In this document: in pieces, positions 32,700 to 41,072 of the stretch
How positions within the stretch are numbered: position 1 is the stretch's first letter
How the letters are laid out: each line of letters begins with the position of its first letter
Assembly (NCBI GenBank): GCA_016293845.1
Contig: JAEDDH010000012.1
Span: forward strand, 1-64,000
From: Bacteroidales bacterium
GTDB taxonomy: Bacteria; Bacteroidota; Bacteroidia; Bacteroidales; UBA3824
DNA: 64,000 nt
Direction: 5' to 3'
Notes under the pieces: generated by a model
What the model saw: only the letters and a program-made list of their open reading frames with translations
Database searches by the model: none
What the model was told of the DNA's origin: nothing
Translations under genes and position numbers: made by a program

Positions 32700-34640
32700 A
32701 TGCGTCACTTATGTTATATTTTTGTAATGGTATTTGCTTGGTTGTTGCCGTCAGTAGCCTCCGCGCAGTACACGTCGTCAAACAAAAAGGCCGTCCAGAC
32801 ATTTGAACAGGCTATGAGTCGCTATCAGGCTGAGGAACTCGATGCCGCCAACGAACTTGCCGACAAGGCTTTGAAATTGGATTCCAAATTTTTGGAGGCT
32901 CTTTGGCTCAAAGCCGACATTGCCCACAAACGCAAGGATTTTGCCAACGAGGTAACGGTGCTAAAACAGGCTCTCAATCTGCAACCTAAGGACGAAAACA
33001 CAATTCTTGCTCTTGGCGATGCATTCTTTTTTGATTATAAAAACGATTCGGCTTTGGTTTATTATAAAAAAGTATTACAATTGCCGCGCATTACCGAGAT
33101 AAACCGAAACCGTGTGACGAAAAATATGGCAAATGCCGAATTTCGTATTTATGCACTTTCGCATCCATTAGATATTAACCCAAAACATCTTGGTAATAAG
33201 GTAAATACAGTTTACAACGATTATTTTCCTGCGCTTTCTGCCAATGGGCAAACGCTTGTTTACACCATTGAATTGCCGCAAACCAAAGATAATCCTTTAT
33301 TGCCTTATACTCAGGAAGATATTTACATTACCAATCGTGCTGCCGACACTCTTCCGTGGCAACAAGCAAGGAGCATCGGCGCGGCTGTTAACACTATGAA
33401 CAACGAAGGTGCGCCATATATAACTGCTGATGGATCAAAACTTTTGTATACAAGTTGCACTTGTCCTGACGGCTTGATTCGCTGTTGCGATATTTATTAT
33501 GTGGAACTTGACCAAGCACCTTATTTCGGACTCCCAAAAAAGTTTTCGTCGCCCATAAATTCCGATTATTGGGAATCGCAGCCCTGCCTTTCAGCCGACA
33601 ACAATACATTATATTTTGTTAGCAATCGCACAGGTGGTTTTGGTGGCAAAGATATTTGGTATTGCACCCGCAACGACAACGGCACTTGGAACGGTCCATT
33701 CAACTGTGGACCTAAAATAAATACCTCTGGCAACGAAACCTCGCCTTTTATTCACGCCGACAACCGCACTCTGTATTTCTGCACCGATGCCCGTGTGGGA
33801 ATGGGCGGACAAGATATTTTTGTATCACATTTGAATAATGGCGAATGGAGCGAACCCGTCAACCTTGGTTACCCAATCAACACCCGCTACGATGAGGCTC
33901 GTCTTGCCATTTCGGTACTTGGAACCACAGCCATAATAGCCTCTAACCGCGACACAGCCGCAAATCGCAGTCTTGATTTGTACGAAATTTCGCTGCCTCC
34001 GCAAATTCGTCCCTCGCGAACAATTTTTGTAGAAGGCACTGTTTACGACAAGGCTAATGGCAATCCGTTGAAATCGCAGTTTCAGTTGGTTAACATCTCC
34101 ACCGGCGACACTCTCCAAACGGCATCTACCGAACCAAAATATAATAATATTTTATTATATCTACCAATGGGCAACGATTATGCGCTCAATGTTTCGTCGG
34201 ATGGCTATATGATGGATTCTAAGAATTTTAGTCTCAAAAACTTAGATAGCAAAGTGGAAAAAATCACGCTTGACATTCCCCTCGAAAAAATCGCCAAAGG
34301 CACCACCATTGTGCTCAACAATATTTTCTTTGAAACCGACAAATACAATCTTCGCCGCGAATCGGATTACGAACTTGGTAAACTCGTTAAGTTCCTCAAC
34401 GACAATCCCAAAATCAAGGTAGAGATTGGCGGACACACCGACAATACCGGCTCCGAAACCCACAACAAGCAACTGAGTCAAAACCGAGCCAATGCCATAG
34501 TCAACTACCTAATATCCAAAGGTATTGCCCCCGCCCGCCTCACCAGCAAAGGTTACGGCTCATCGCAACCCGCCGTGGATAACGACACCCCCGAAAACAG
34601 GGCTAAGAATAGAAGAACAGAGGTGAAGGTGGTGGAGTAG
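32700..34640 (+). CDS. PorE-like TPR/PD40/OmpA protein (type IX secretion)
   Basis: A 646-residue secreted protein (signal ending SVASA) with four parts in order: TPR repeats (about 30-155, FEQAMSRYQAEELDAANELADKALKLD), a PD40/WD40-like propeller (about 175-440, with YFPALSANGQTLVYTI, NSDYWESQPCLSADNNTLYFVS and NETSPFIHADNRTLYFCTD), a carboxypeptidase-regulatory-like Ig domain (about 445-525, FVEGTVYDKANGNPLKS), and an OmpA/MotB peptidoglycan-binding domain (about 540-646, GGHTDNTGS, RAKNRRTEV). PorE of P. gingivalis (PG1058) has this order and is needed for type IX secretion. Unlike PorE it lacks a lipobox Cys. Other OmpA proteins of this layout exist, so the role is inferred. Confidence 0.83.
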   Translation: MRHLCYIFVMVFAWLLPSVASAQYTSSNKKAVQTFEQAMSRYQAEELDAANELADKALKLDSKFLEALWLKADIAHKRKDFANEVTVLKQALNLQPKDENTILALGDAFFFDYKNDSALVYYKKVLQLPRITEINRNRVTKNMANAEFRIYALSHPLDINPKHLGNKVNTVYNDYFPALSANGQTLVYTIELPQTKDNPLLPYTQEDIYITNRAADTLPWQQARSIGAAVNTMNNEGAPYITADGSKLLYTSCTCPDGLIRCCDIYYVELDQAPYFGLPKKFSSPINSDYWESQPCLSADNNTLYFVSNRTGGFGGKDIWYCTRNDNGTWNGPFNCGPKINTSGNETSPFIHADNRTLYFCTDARVGMGGQDIFVSHLNNGEWSEPVNLGYPINTRYDEARLAISVLGTTAIIASNRDTAANRSLDLYEISLPPQIRPSRTIFVEGTVYDKANGNPLKSQFQLVNISTGDTLQTASTEPKYNNILLYLPMGNDYALNVSSDGYMMDSKNFSLKNLDSKVEKITLDIPLEKIAKGTTIVLNNIFFETDKYNLRRESDYELGKLVKFLNDNPKIKVEIGGHTDNTGSETHNKQLSQNRANAIVNYLISKGIAPARLTSKGYGSSQPAVDNDTPENRAKNRRTEVKVVE

Positions 34641-34645
34641 TGTTT

Positions 34646-34963
34646 TCATAGCAAGTCAATTTCCTTTTTCCTAAATTTTCTTGATTCTTTTATCATTTCT
34701 ACAAATTCGTCGGTATTAGGAAATATGTCGCCGCACCATACATCCGACTGTTTGTCAGCATTATGGGTAACATCATCTGTGGTTGACTTATTTATATTAT
34801 CAGACGTTTCTTCTTGTGTAACGTCAAATAATCCGCAACTTTCAATCATTTTGATTATTGCGTTAGCCGCTTTGTTGGCGGGATCAAATGATATAGCCAA
34901 AGTCCGAATTTTCTTTCCACGTGTGAGCGAAGAAGATTTCTTGTTGTTTGCGGTAAGTTCCAT
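34646..34963 (-). CDS. Small hypothetical protein, possibly antitoxin-like
   Basis: A 105-residue protein beginning MELTANNKKSSSLTRGKKIRT. The segment IRTLAISFDPANKAANAIIKMIESCGLF resembles short Bacteroidetes ORFs of DUF2683 type often found with toxin genes, but no toxin gene is adjacent. The ATG at 34963 is chosen because a TATATTTG -7 box (minus strand, 34988-34981) lies between it and the upstream start. It converges on the PorE-like gene, with only 5 bp between stops. Confidence 0.45.
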   Translation of the reverse strand: MELTANNKKSSSLTRGKKIRTLAISFDPANKAANAIIKMIESCGLFDVTQEETSDNINKSTTDDVTHNADKQSDVWCGDIFPNTDEFVEMIKESRKFRKKEIDLL

Positions 34964-34980
34964 ATCTATTTCTTTTTGTG

Positions 34981-34988
34981 CAAATATA
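34981..34988 (-). promoter_or_regulatory. -7 box of the 105-residue ORF
   Basis: TATATTTG on the minus strand, 18 bp before the ATG at 34963. It lies downstream of the CAT at 34993, so the longer frame is unlikely to be translated. Confidence 0.5.
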
Positions 34989-35084
34989 CTCATTTTCTTA
35001 CACAAACACAACATCGCACATAAATATTTTTCGTCACCTCTAATTTTTTATTCAAATCTTAAAACACCCTATTGCAATAATCCG

Positions 35085-35092
35085 TATATTTG
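35085..35092 (+). promoter_or_regulatory. -7 box reading into the structured repeat pair
   Basis: Perfect TATATTTG; transcription would begin near 35099 and run through both hairpin elements toward the DUF2971 gene. A second -7-like TATCTTTG (35252-35259) lies inside the second element. Neither has a well-spaced TTTG. Confidence 0.4.
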
Positions 35093-35143
35093 TAACGGAT
35101 ACTCGGCTCTACATACCCGACATCCAACATAGTAAGAATTTTA

Positions 35144-35324
35144 CGAAAGCGTTATGCTTCGCTTGTCAATGAGAACCTGAGAAATTTTCACAAAGTACAG
35201 GAGTTAGCATAACGGTTTCGCATATCGTATAGGCGTAGACCGTTGTTATTGTATCTTTGTACTTAGGTAATCTCAGGACCTTCATTGACAGATGCAATAT
35301 AAGTATATGCGGTCTGCGCTTTCG
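35144..35324. repeat. Convergent pair of structured repeat elements with matching arms
   Basis: Two palindromic units face each other. Unit A (plus) has arms CGAAAGCGTTATGCT (35144-35158) and AGCATAACGGTTTCG (35206-35220), matching at 14 of 15 positions. Unit B (minus) has arms GCGTAGACCG (35233-35242) and CGGTCTGCGC (35310-35319), matching with one wobble, and an inner ATTGCATC/GATACAAT pairing. The two arms differ completely in sequence while staying self-complementary. The loops share a core: TGTCAATGA, CCTGAGA and AAGTACA in the same order. Both outer ends read CGAAAGCG, so 35144-35151 and 35317-35324 are themselves a perfect inverted repeat. Could be structured RNA, a mobile miniature element or a recombination site. 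Confidence 0.75.
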
Positions 35325-35380
35325 TTTTGTAGTAATAAAACCTTTCGGGACTGCAAAAGGGAGAAAAGAGATTGTACAAG

Positions 35381-36160
35381 ATGACTTTAAATGTTGTTGA
35401 AGATTTATCGACAGTTCCCCAAAATGAGTATCCTCCAATCATTTATAAATACCGTGATTGGACTAATTCACACCATAAGTCTCTATTAACGGAGAGTGTT
35501 TTATATCTGTCATCCCCTAGAAATTTTAGTAAAGATGATCCGTATGATTGCAATGTTCCCGAAAAGTTTCCAGAAGGAGAAGATTTGCGTCGTTTTTATG
35601 CGGAAAAGTACAATCCAACAAACTCAGATGGAATGACCTTGAAACAATTTGTAGATTATTGGTGTCAACATTCTCCTATGGCAAATCAACAAGTACGTGA
35701 CAATTTGTTGAATGAGATAATGGAAGATTTTTTTGACAAGTTCGGTGTTTTGTCTATGACCACAGACTGTGCTAATGATACTATGTGGGAAAAGTATGGA
35801 AATCGACATCAAGGTTTTTGCGTGGGATTTAAAACATCAGAACTCCTACCTTTAATTGGCGGCGTTTCGCCTGTACTTTATTACGACGAGTTGCCTGTAA
35901 TTGATTTTTGGAAAGATTCGTTTGAAACCCAACATATCAAGGGTATATATAGTAAGGAGCGTAAATGGGAGTTTGAAAAAGAATACCGTGTTCACAAAAT
36001 GTGGCAACAGTCTGCTACAACAGAGCAACGACAAATCCATTTTCCACCTTCAAGCCTTACAGAAATATATCTTGGCCAAAAAATGCCTGAAAGTCACAGA
36101 GAAGAGATTAAAAGCATTGCAGCGAAGAAATATCCAAATGCATCAATTGTTGAACTTTAA
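35381..36160 (+). CDS. DUF2971 domain protein
   Basis: A 259-residue soluble protein matching DUF2971: IIYKYRDWTNSHHKSLLTESVLYLSSPRNFSKDDPYDC at the start, the central MWEKYGNRHQGFCVGF, and RKWEFEKEYR near residue 200. No catalytic mechanism is established for the family; members are common in accessory and defence-type islands. The ATG at 35381 is preferred to the TTG 9 bp upstream. Its codon use is visibly more A/T-rich than the core genes nearby, consistent with an accessory origin. Confidence 0.8.
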   Translation: MTLNVVEDLSTVPQNEYPPIIYKYRDWTNSHHKSLLTESVLYLSSPRNFSKDDPYDCNVPEKFPEGEDLRRFYAEKYNPTNSDGMTLKQFVDYWCQHSPMANQQVRDNLLNEIMEDFFDKFGVLSMTTDCANDTMWEKYGNRHQGFCVGFKTSELLPLIGGVSPVLYYDELPVIDFWKDSFETQHIKGIYSKERKWEFEKEYRVHKMWQQSATTEQRQIHFPPSSLTEIYLGQKMPESHREEIKSIAAKKYPNASIVEL

Positions 36161-36172
36161 ATTCTAAATACT

Positions 36173-37762
36173 ATGAAAAATAAAGTAATACTACTATTTA
36201 TCTTCTTTTTACTAAACTGTTTGAATGGTTACTCACAAGATTGGTGGGGACACTCAATTGCAGATAGTCGTTATCATCGAACATTTAAAGGATGTATTGA
36301 TAGGTACTATAAAATTCAACACTGTATCAATTGACCCAATTGGGGTTTACGTCAATTTAAAAACACAAGAGACGTTTGTTAAATTTGAAATGTATAAGGT
36401 CGGTGGCGACAATTGTCTTCTACTACCTGTCGTTCAAACCCTTTATGATAACATTCCTAATACTTATATTGAATGTAATGGTATAAAACTCCCATATGCC
36501 AATATTGTCAATGGTCAAGGTGTTAATGATAATGGACCCCAATATATAGCACAAGATTATCAAAAAGTAGAATTAAATGTTCAATTTAAAGGTGTCCTTC
36601 CTTTAAACCCTACAACTTTTGATATTCACCTTAATTCTCAGATCGTATATGGTGGAATTAAAGATATTCTATTCAATGGAATGGCTTAAACGATGATGTA
36701 ATTTTAAAGTATTATGGTTTCTCTCTTCACACAAATTGGACTGAAACATCTATTAAACAATATGCCAATGAACACAATGATGAAATGTGTGGTATTTATT
36801 CTTCTCTTGGAGTTTCTAAAATAGGATGTATTAAAGAAGATGGTGTATATAAAGTAATTTGGCTTGGTACATCAGGTCGACCTTGTTGGAATATTGGAGA
36901 TTGTTTCGCTGTATTGCATCCAACCGCTGCCGAAAATACTTACCAAATGGATTATCTTGACAAATATTTTTCTTTTTCTAAGAACAAATATGCGACATAT
37001 ACGAAGTATCAAAACAGCATAATCCTAACTGTTGGTTCTACCTATACGAAAGACTATCCTATTAGTAGTACTAATAACAATAATAATTATGCAGGTAGAA
37101 ACAACAGAGGTGATAATTATTCTAATAACGATTCTTTTGTTGCCAAATGGACAGGCACAGGCTTCGCCCTCAATCGTGGTTACATTGCCACCAATCATCA
37201 CGTGATTGATGGTGCACGTAATATAAAGGTGTATGGAGTGAAAGGTAATTTCAATGTAGGATACAATGCACAAGTGGTTTTGTCAGATGCTCACAACGAC
37301 CTTGCTGTACTCAAAATTAACGATAGCCGTTTTACAAGTTTCGGAACAATACCCTACCGTGTTAAAACCGCAATGGCTGAGGTTGGTGATGATGTGTTTA
37401 TTCTCGGTTATCCAATGACTTCAACTATGGGCGAAGAAATAAAACTAACGACAGGAGTGATTAGTGCAAGGTCGGGATTTCAAGGCAATTTATCGCTATA
37501 TCAGACCACTGCACCTATTCAGCCCGGCAACAGTGGCGGACCTCTATTTGACAATAGCGGCAACCTTATAGGTATTGTTAATGCTAAACATAAGGGTGCT
37601 GAGAATGTAGGTTACGCTATAAAATCCTCTTATTTGAGCAATTTGATACAGAGTGGTTCTATGTCGGGGCTGCTGCCTCAAACCAACTCCATTTCGGGTC
37701 AAAGTTTGTCAGGCAAAGTAAAGAGTGTGAAGAATTTTGTGTTTTTGATTAAATGTAATTAA
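36173..37762 (+). pseudogene. Frameshifted secreted trypsin-like serine protease (S1C, DegP-like)
   Basis: The reading frame begins at ATG 36173 with a signal peptide (MKNKVILLFIFFLLNCLNGYSQ), shifts between about 36255 and 36330, and shifts back near 36680 at a 5-bp tandem duplication (AATGGAATGG). Removing one AATGG copy joins the frames smoothly (...DILFNG, LNDDVILKYYGF...). The third segment carries the protease: GTGFALNRGYIATNHHVIDGA (catalytic His), NDLAVLKI (Asp) and QPGNSGGPLFD (Ser). The triad is intact, so the frame lesions are probably recent. Sequencing error, pseudogenisation or a phase-varying gene are possible. If translated from an internal start (about 36785) the protease domain lacks its signal. 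Confidence 0.75.
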
Positions 37763-37813
37763 ACTATGGTGCGATATTATACCGACAGATACAAACATAG
37801 ACAACGAAACATT

Positions 37814-38809
37814 ATGAGCGAAATCATAACCAATGATGCTTGGAATGGCATACATCAATTATTTAAAAAACTGATTGCGCATAATAATTTGGCAAAAGAG
37901 TTTCCAAAAACATCAACCGTGTATGTTGGTTACAACATACAACAAGAAATAATTACGTGTTGCGACGAAACCTATTTTACAAATCGCCTATATGCCTCAA
38001 TACCTAATATGAAGCGGGTATTAGATAATAATACAGGAGATATATATACAGTAGTGACCAAAGCAGAATATGTAGATGAAGACTTTCAAACCGTATCCCC
38101 TGAATGTGAACCAATAGCCGAGAGTGAGAAACTGCCAATTACTTATGCGATACTTGACTTTGTGGAATTTGTCTATAATCGTATTTATGATGTTAGAAAC
38201 GAGTTAGTTACAATTGATGTTACCCCCTCTGAGTTTGGATATACAAGTGAACCACAAAAAATATATGGTTTGATATTTTTGGAAACAACAATTGCTAAAA
38301 ATCAGTTTAGAGAAGATATTAATGAGATATTCTACCGCAACGACCTCGCTTATGAACTTAACGAAAATGGTGAAATTAACTATGTGCTTGAATATCAAAT
38401 TGATTTAACTGCCACATCTGACGAACCAGAATTGAAAAAATTGTTGGAAACTGCCAACAAGAAAATTAGAAGTAAAGAATTGTTGGAGCGTAAACTTGCA
38501 TTGAAAGAACTTTGGGATGCGTTTGAACGGATAAAGACAATAACACTAACAAAGACACAAATCGCAGAGACAAACAAACCAGAAAACTTAAAACAATCAT
38601 CAATACAAGCACTCCTTGATAGTATAGCAGTAGACAAATCTGATGATTTTTATCAAATACTGAATAAAGAATGCTTGATCTTAACGTTTATTGGCAATAA
38701 CTTTGGAATTCGACATAGCGAAACTTACCAAAAAGAATTAAATTCAAAACAGATTAATTATCTGTTTTTTAGATTGTATTCAATGGTAGTTTTGCTACTC
38801 AACAAGTGA
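37814..38809 (+). CDS. Unknown protein, possible abortive-infection-like C-terminal domain
   Basis: A 331-residue soluble protein, starting at ATG 37814 (an alternative start lies 48 bp upstream). The N-terminal 200 residues are unrecognised. The C-terminal 130 residues are helical (ELKKLLETANKKIRSKELLERKLALKELWDAFERIKT) and end in FIGNNFGIRHSETYQKELNSKQINYLFFRLYSMVVLLL; this Arg-His-containing ending reminds me of uncharacterised HEPN-like/abortive-infection proteins, but no RxxxxH motif is clear. It follows the frameshifted protease by about 50 bp and may belong to the same accessory unit. Function unknown. Confidence 0.6.
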   Translation: MSEIITNDAWNGIHQLFKKLIAHNNLAKEFPKTSTVYVGYNIQQEIITCCDETYFTNRLYASIPNMKRVLDNNTGDIYTVVTKAEYVDEDFQTVSPECEPIAESEKLPITYAILDFVEFVYNRIYDVRNELVTIDVTPSEFGYTSEPQKIYGLIFLETTIAKNQFREDINEIFYRNDLAYELNENGEINYVLEYQIDLTATSDEPELKKLLETANKKIRSKELLERKLALKELWDAFERIKTITLTKTQIAETNKPENLKQSSIQALLDSIAVDKSDDFYQILNKECLILTFIGNNFGIRHSETYQKELNSKQINYLFFRLYSMVVLLLNK

Positions 38810-38815
38810 TGCATT

Positions 38816-39097
38816 TTACTTATCCCCGTAATGATCCATCAATGAAATCACCAAAACAACCACCGTATCGTCGTGAATTTCATAGACGATACGGTATTCT
38901 TGGTTTAACCGCCGCGACCAAGTTTGTTTATATGGATAATGCTTTAATTGTTCCACCTGACCTGTGCCTGAGCGGGGATGGTCGGCAATTTCCACCAACA
39001 AGTCTGCTAACTTTTTGATGAGCGACTTGTTGCCACTTTTTTTCAATGCGGCAATATCCTTATCGGCCTGTTTTGTTTTCCTGATAGTGTATGCCAT
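38816..39097 (-). CDS. Txe/YoeB family addiction-module toxin
   Basis: A 93-residue RelE/ParE-superfamily toxin, the second gene of a toxin-antitoxin operon. Diagnostic parts are the helical start DKDIAALKKSGNKSLIKKLADLL, GTGQVEQLKHYPYKQTWSRRLNQEYRIVYEI (with the conserved Trp-Ser-Arg-Arg and Arg-Ile-Val-Tyr) and an ending with the catalytic His-Tyr pair (MDHYGDK). YoeB-type toxins cut mRNA in the ribosomal A site. The antitoxin gene lies 5 bp upstream. It converges on the unknown gene at 37814 with 6 bp between stops. Confidence 0.9.
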   Translation of the reverse strand: MAYTIRKTKQADKDIAALKKSGNKSLIKKLADLLVEIADHPRSGTGQVEQLKHYPYKQTWSRRLNQEYRIVYEIHDDTVVVLVISLMDHYGDK

Positions 39098-39102
39098 AAT
39101 GG

Positions 39103-39426
39103 TTAGATTAATCCCAAATAACGTTCAATGTCCTGGGGAGATTTCAGTTCTACACCTGAATCTTCCATTGCCTCCTTGTCGTTGAGTATGCGATCCAATT
39201 TCTCCACATTCCTCTTATCAGCAAAGAAAGGGTCGCCAGATGGACTGATTTCATACGGGTTGCAGCGGTATTGCTCGGGAATTTTTGCAATTTCGGGGTC
39301 GATGGCTTGGGATTTCCTGTTCTTCTTTATGGACTGTAACTTGTCGGTCAGCCAATCTAAACTTCTGTCAGATAGGTTGAGCGTGGTTATATAATCAAAC
39401 AGACCGTGTAATGCTACTTGTGTCAT
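39103..39426 (-). CDS. Antitoxin partner of the Txe/YoeB toxin
   Basis: A 107-residue protein whose stop lies 5 bp from the toxin start. It does not look like the classic YefM/Axe fold; it contains helices and acidic stretches (RNPYEISPSGDPFFADKRNVEKLD-like region) and ends VELKSPQDIERYLGLI, a layout seen in Bacteroidetes antitoxins placed before Txe genes. Partner assignment rests on gene order. A consensus promoter lies just upstream, and the antitoxin-first order fits autoregulation. Confidence 0.75.
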   Translation of the reverse strand: MTQVALHGLFDYITTLNLSDRSLDWLTDKLQSIKKNRKSQAIDPEIAKIPEQYRCNPYEISPSGDPFFADKRNVEKLDRILNDKEAMEDSGVELKSPQDIERYLGLI

Positions 39427-39454
39427 TTTTAGGTAAATGTTTTGTTTTCAAGCG

Positions 39455-39486
39455 CAAATATAATGTTTTTCTTTTAACATACAAAA
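39455..39486 (-). promoter_or_regulatory. Promoter of the toxin-antitoxin operon
   Basis: On the minus strand TTTG (39486-39483) and TATATTTG (39462-39455) are 20 bp apart, a full consensus. The start codon is about 28 bp downstream. A further copy of the CTGCGGTTTGCATTCCGC element lies about 25 bp upstream. Confidence 0.75.
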
Positions 39487-39520
39487 GAATTTGGGGGTTA
39501 AAAACAGCCTTTCCTAAAAA

Positions 39521-39540
39521 CTGCGGTTTGCATTCCGCTG
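39521..39540 (+). repeat. Dispersed palindromic element, third copy
   Basis: CTGCGGTTTGCATTCCGC preceded by CCTAAAAA; the inner TGCGG/CCGCN palindrome is nearly intact. The two copies at 41080-41132 share it. TATATTTC follows, echoing the arrangement ahead of trpB. Confidence 0.7.
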
Positions 39541-39605
39541 TTATATTTCGCCATCTATCCATCCGCATATCGCGGCTATCATACTCAATTATAAACTGTG
39601 CTTGC

Positions 39606-40934
39606 TTACAACATTCCTGCAAAATATATCGGCAGGCACTCGGTTTGTTGGTCTTTTTGGTAGTCTTTGGTATAAAGCAAGATACGGTTTCCTATCCGCT
39701 GAGAGTATTTTTTACAAAATGCATCAAGCGACTTGTGGCTCTTGTAACCCGACGACTTGACTTCGATAGGCACCATCTTGCCGCCTTTCTCCAAGAGAAA
39801 ATCTAATTCGTAGTTGTGGTTGTGCTCTGCCGGAAATGTGTAGTAAAACAAGTCGTGTCCAGCGGTGTGAAGCATTTGTGCAACAAGATTTTCGTATACA
39901 TAACCGAGATTTGCCTCTAATTTGTCGCTAAGAAGTTTCTGATAAATAATATTGTCGGTGTAAAGTTTGTTTTTAAAGGCGAGTGTTACAAATAATCCCG
40001 TGTCGGCCATAAACATTTTGTAACGTGTATAATCTTTAAACATACCCATTCCCACATTTGGGTCGGTAACGTGGTATGCCATCACTGCCGCCTTGCTGTC
40101 TTGTATGTCAAAAACCGTTTCGGCAAGACGCTCTGCGGTTTGATTTTCAATAACGCTGCCAATTTGATACCGAGAAGCATTGTTGTTGAGTTGGCTCGGG
40201 ATGGCAGAAAAAATTTTCGACGCACGCCCTGAGCCGTCTATTTTGATAAAGTCGTTGTCGTAAAGATTTAAAATATTGCGCTTTACATCATCCACTTCGC
40301 GCAAGTCGTTGTATTTTAGGTATGCGTCCACGGCTTGCGGCATTCCGCCCACAAGCATATATAGGCGCAATTCGCGCATCCATTTTCGGTGAACTGCATC
40401 GCCCATAGGTCGTTTCATTTCAAAAGCCTGTTTAAGTTGCTCGGCAACAACTTCTTTGCCCGTTGCCCAATAAAATTCGTCTAAATCCATAGGGTGGAGG
40501 GTAAGGCTCTCTTCTTCGCTGGGAATCAAGATGTCCTGTACGTTTTTGCGAATTGAAATCAACGATCCTGTTTCTATATAATCGTACCGCCCATCTTTTA
40601 CAAGGTGTTTGATTGCCTGACGTGCGCGGGGATTGAACTGTACTTCGTCAAACACTATTACCGATTCGCGTTGTACGAGCGAAACGCCAGTAACATTCTG
40701 CAACGACAAAAAGAAGAAATCCAAATCGTGCATATCTTCAAAAAGAGAGTTTATTTTGCGCGATTTATTCGAAAAGTCAATCAGAATGTACGACTTGTAT
40801 TCGTTCTTTGCAAATTCTTCCACCAAAGTTGATTTTCCTACACGCCTTGCTCCTTTGATTAGTAGTGCTGTCGAGCCCTTCCGTCCGTTTTTCCAAAGGA
40901 GCATTTTTTGGTATAATTTTCTTTTAAAAATCAT
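39606..40934 (-). CDS. AAA ATPase with DUF4143 C-terminal domain
   Basis: A 442-residue protein of the ATP-binding/DUF4143 family. The Walker A motif is KGARRVGKSTLVEEFA (about residue 28) and the Walker B region reads ESVIVFDEVQFNPRARQAIK (about 95). The middle binds the specificity helices, and the C-terminal DUF4143 domain ends with a nuclease-like YTFPAEHNHNYELDFLLEKGGKMVPIEVKSSGYKSHKSLDAF, in which the ELDFLL...IEVK segment looks like a PD-(D/E)XK core. Such proteins are abundant in Bacteroidetes; roles are unproven. Transcribed from a promoter within the tandem repeats. Confidence 0.9.
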   Translation of the reverse strand: MIFKRKLYQKMLLWKNGRKGSTALLIKGARRVGKSTLVEEFAKNEYKSYILIDFSNKSRKINSLFEDMHDLDFFFLSLQNVTGVSLVQRESVIVFDEVQFNPRARQAIKHLVKDGRYDYIETGSLISIRKNVQDILIPSEEESLTLHPMDLDEFYWATGKEVVAEQLKQAFEMKRPMGDAVHRKWMRELRLYMLVGGMPQAVDAYLKYNDLREVDDVKRNILNLYDNDFIKIDGSGRASKIFSAIPSQLNNNASRYQIGSVIENQTAERLAETVFDIQDSKAAVMAYHVTDPNVGMGMFKDYTRYKMFMADTGLFVTLAFKNKLYTDNIIYQKLLSDKLEANLGYVYENLVAQMLHTAGHDLFYYTFPAEHNHNYELDFLLEKGGKMVPIEVKSSGYKSHKSLDAFCKKYSQRIGNRILLYTKDYQKDQQTECLPIYFAGML

Positions 40935-40961
40935 AACGCCTTATATTTTTGATTCCCAGTG

Positions 40962-40992
40962 CAAATGTAACTCTTTTGTCGGAAATCGCAAA
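40962..40992 (-). promoter_or_regulatory. Promoter of the AAA/DUF4143 gene, -33 element inside the repeat array
   Basis: Minus-strand TTTG (40992-40989) lies within the first 33-bp repeat copy and is 19 bp from TACATTTG (40969-40962). Each added repeat would supply another TTTG. Confidence 0.65.
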
Positions 40993-41064
40993 ATGTTTTT
41001 GGTCATTTTTGTCGGAAATCGCAAAATGTTTTAAGCCGTTTTTGTCGGAAATCGCAAAATGTTT
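40974..41064. repeat. 33-bp tandem repeat, three copies
   Basis: Three copies of TTTTGTCGGAAATCGCAAAATGTTT at exact 33-bp spacing (G of GTCGG at 40978, 41011, 41044). The unit is similar to the reverse complement of the 42-bp array near 498-793 (TTTGTCGG..ATT..GCAAAAATGTT). It lies between divergent promoters of the ATPase gene and trpB. Confidence 0.85.
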
Positions 41065-41072
41065 GGGTTTTC

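Noticed and set aside
35166..35438. 90-residue minus-strand ORF across the structured repeat pair
   Set aside because: It reads through both hairpins and overlaps the DUF2971 start. Its content follows from the repeat sequence rather than from a protein family.
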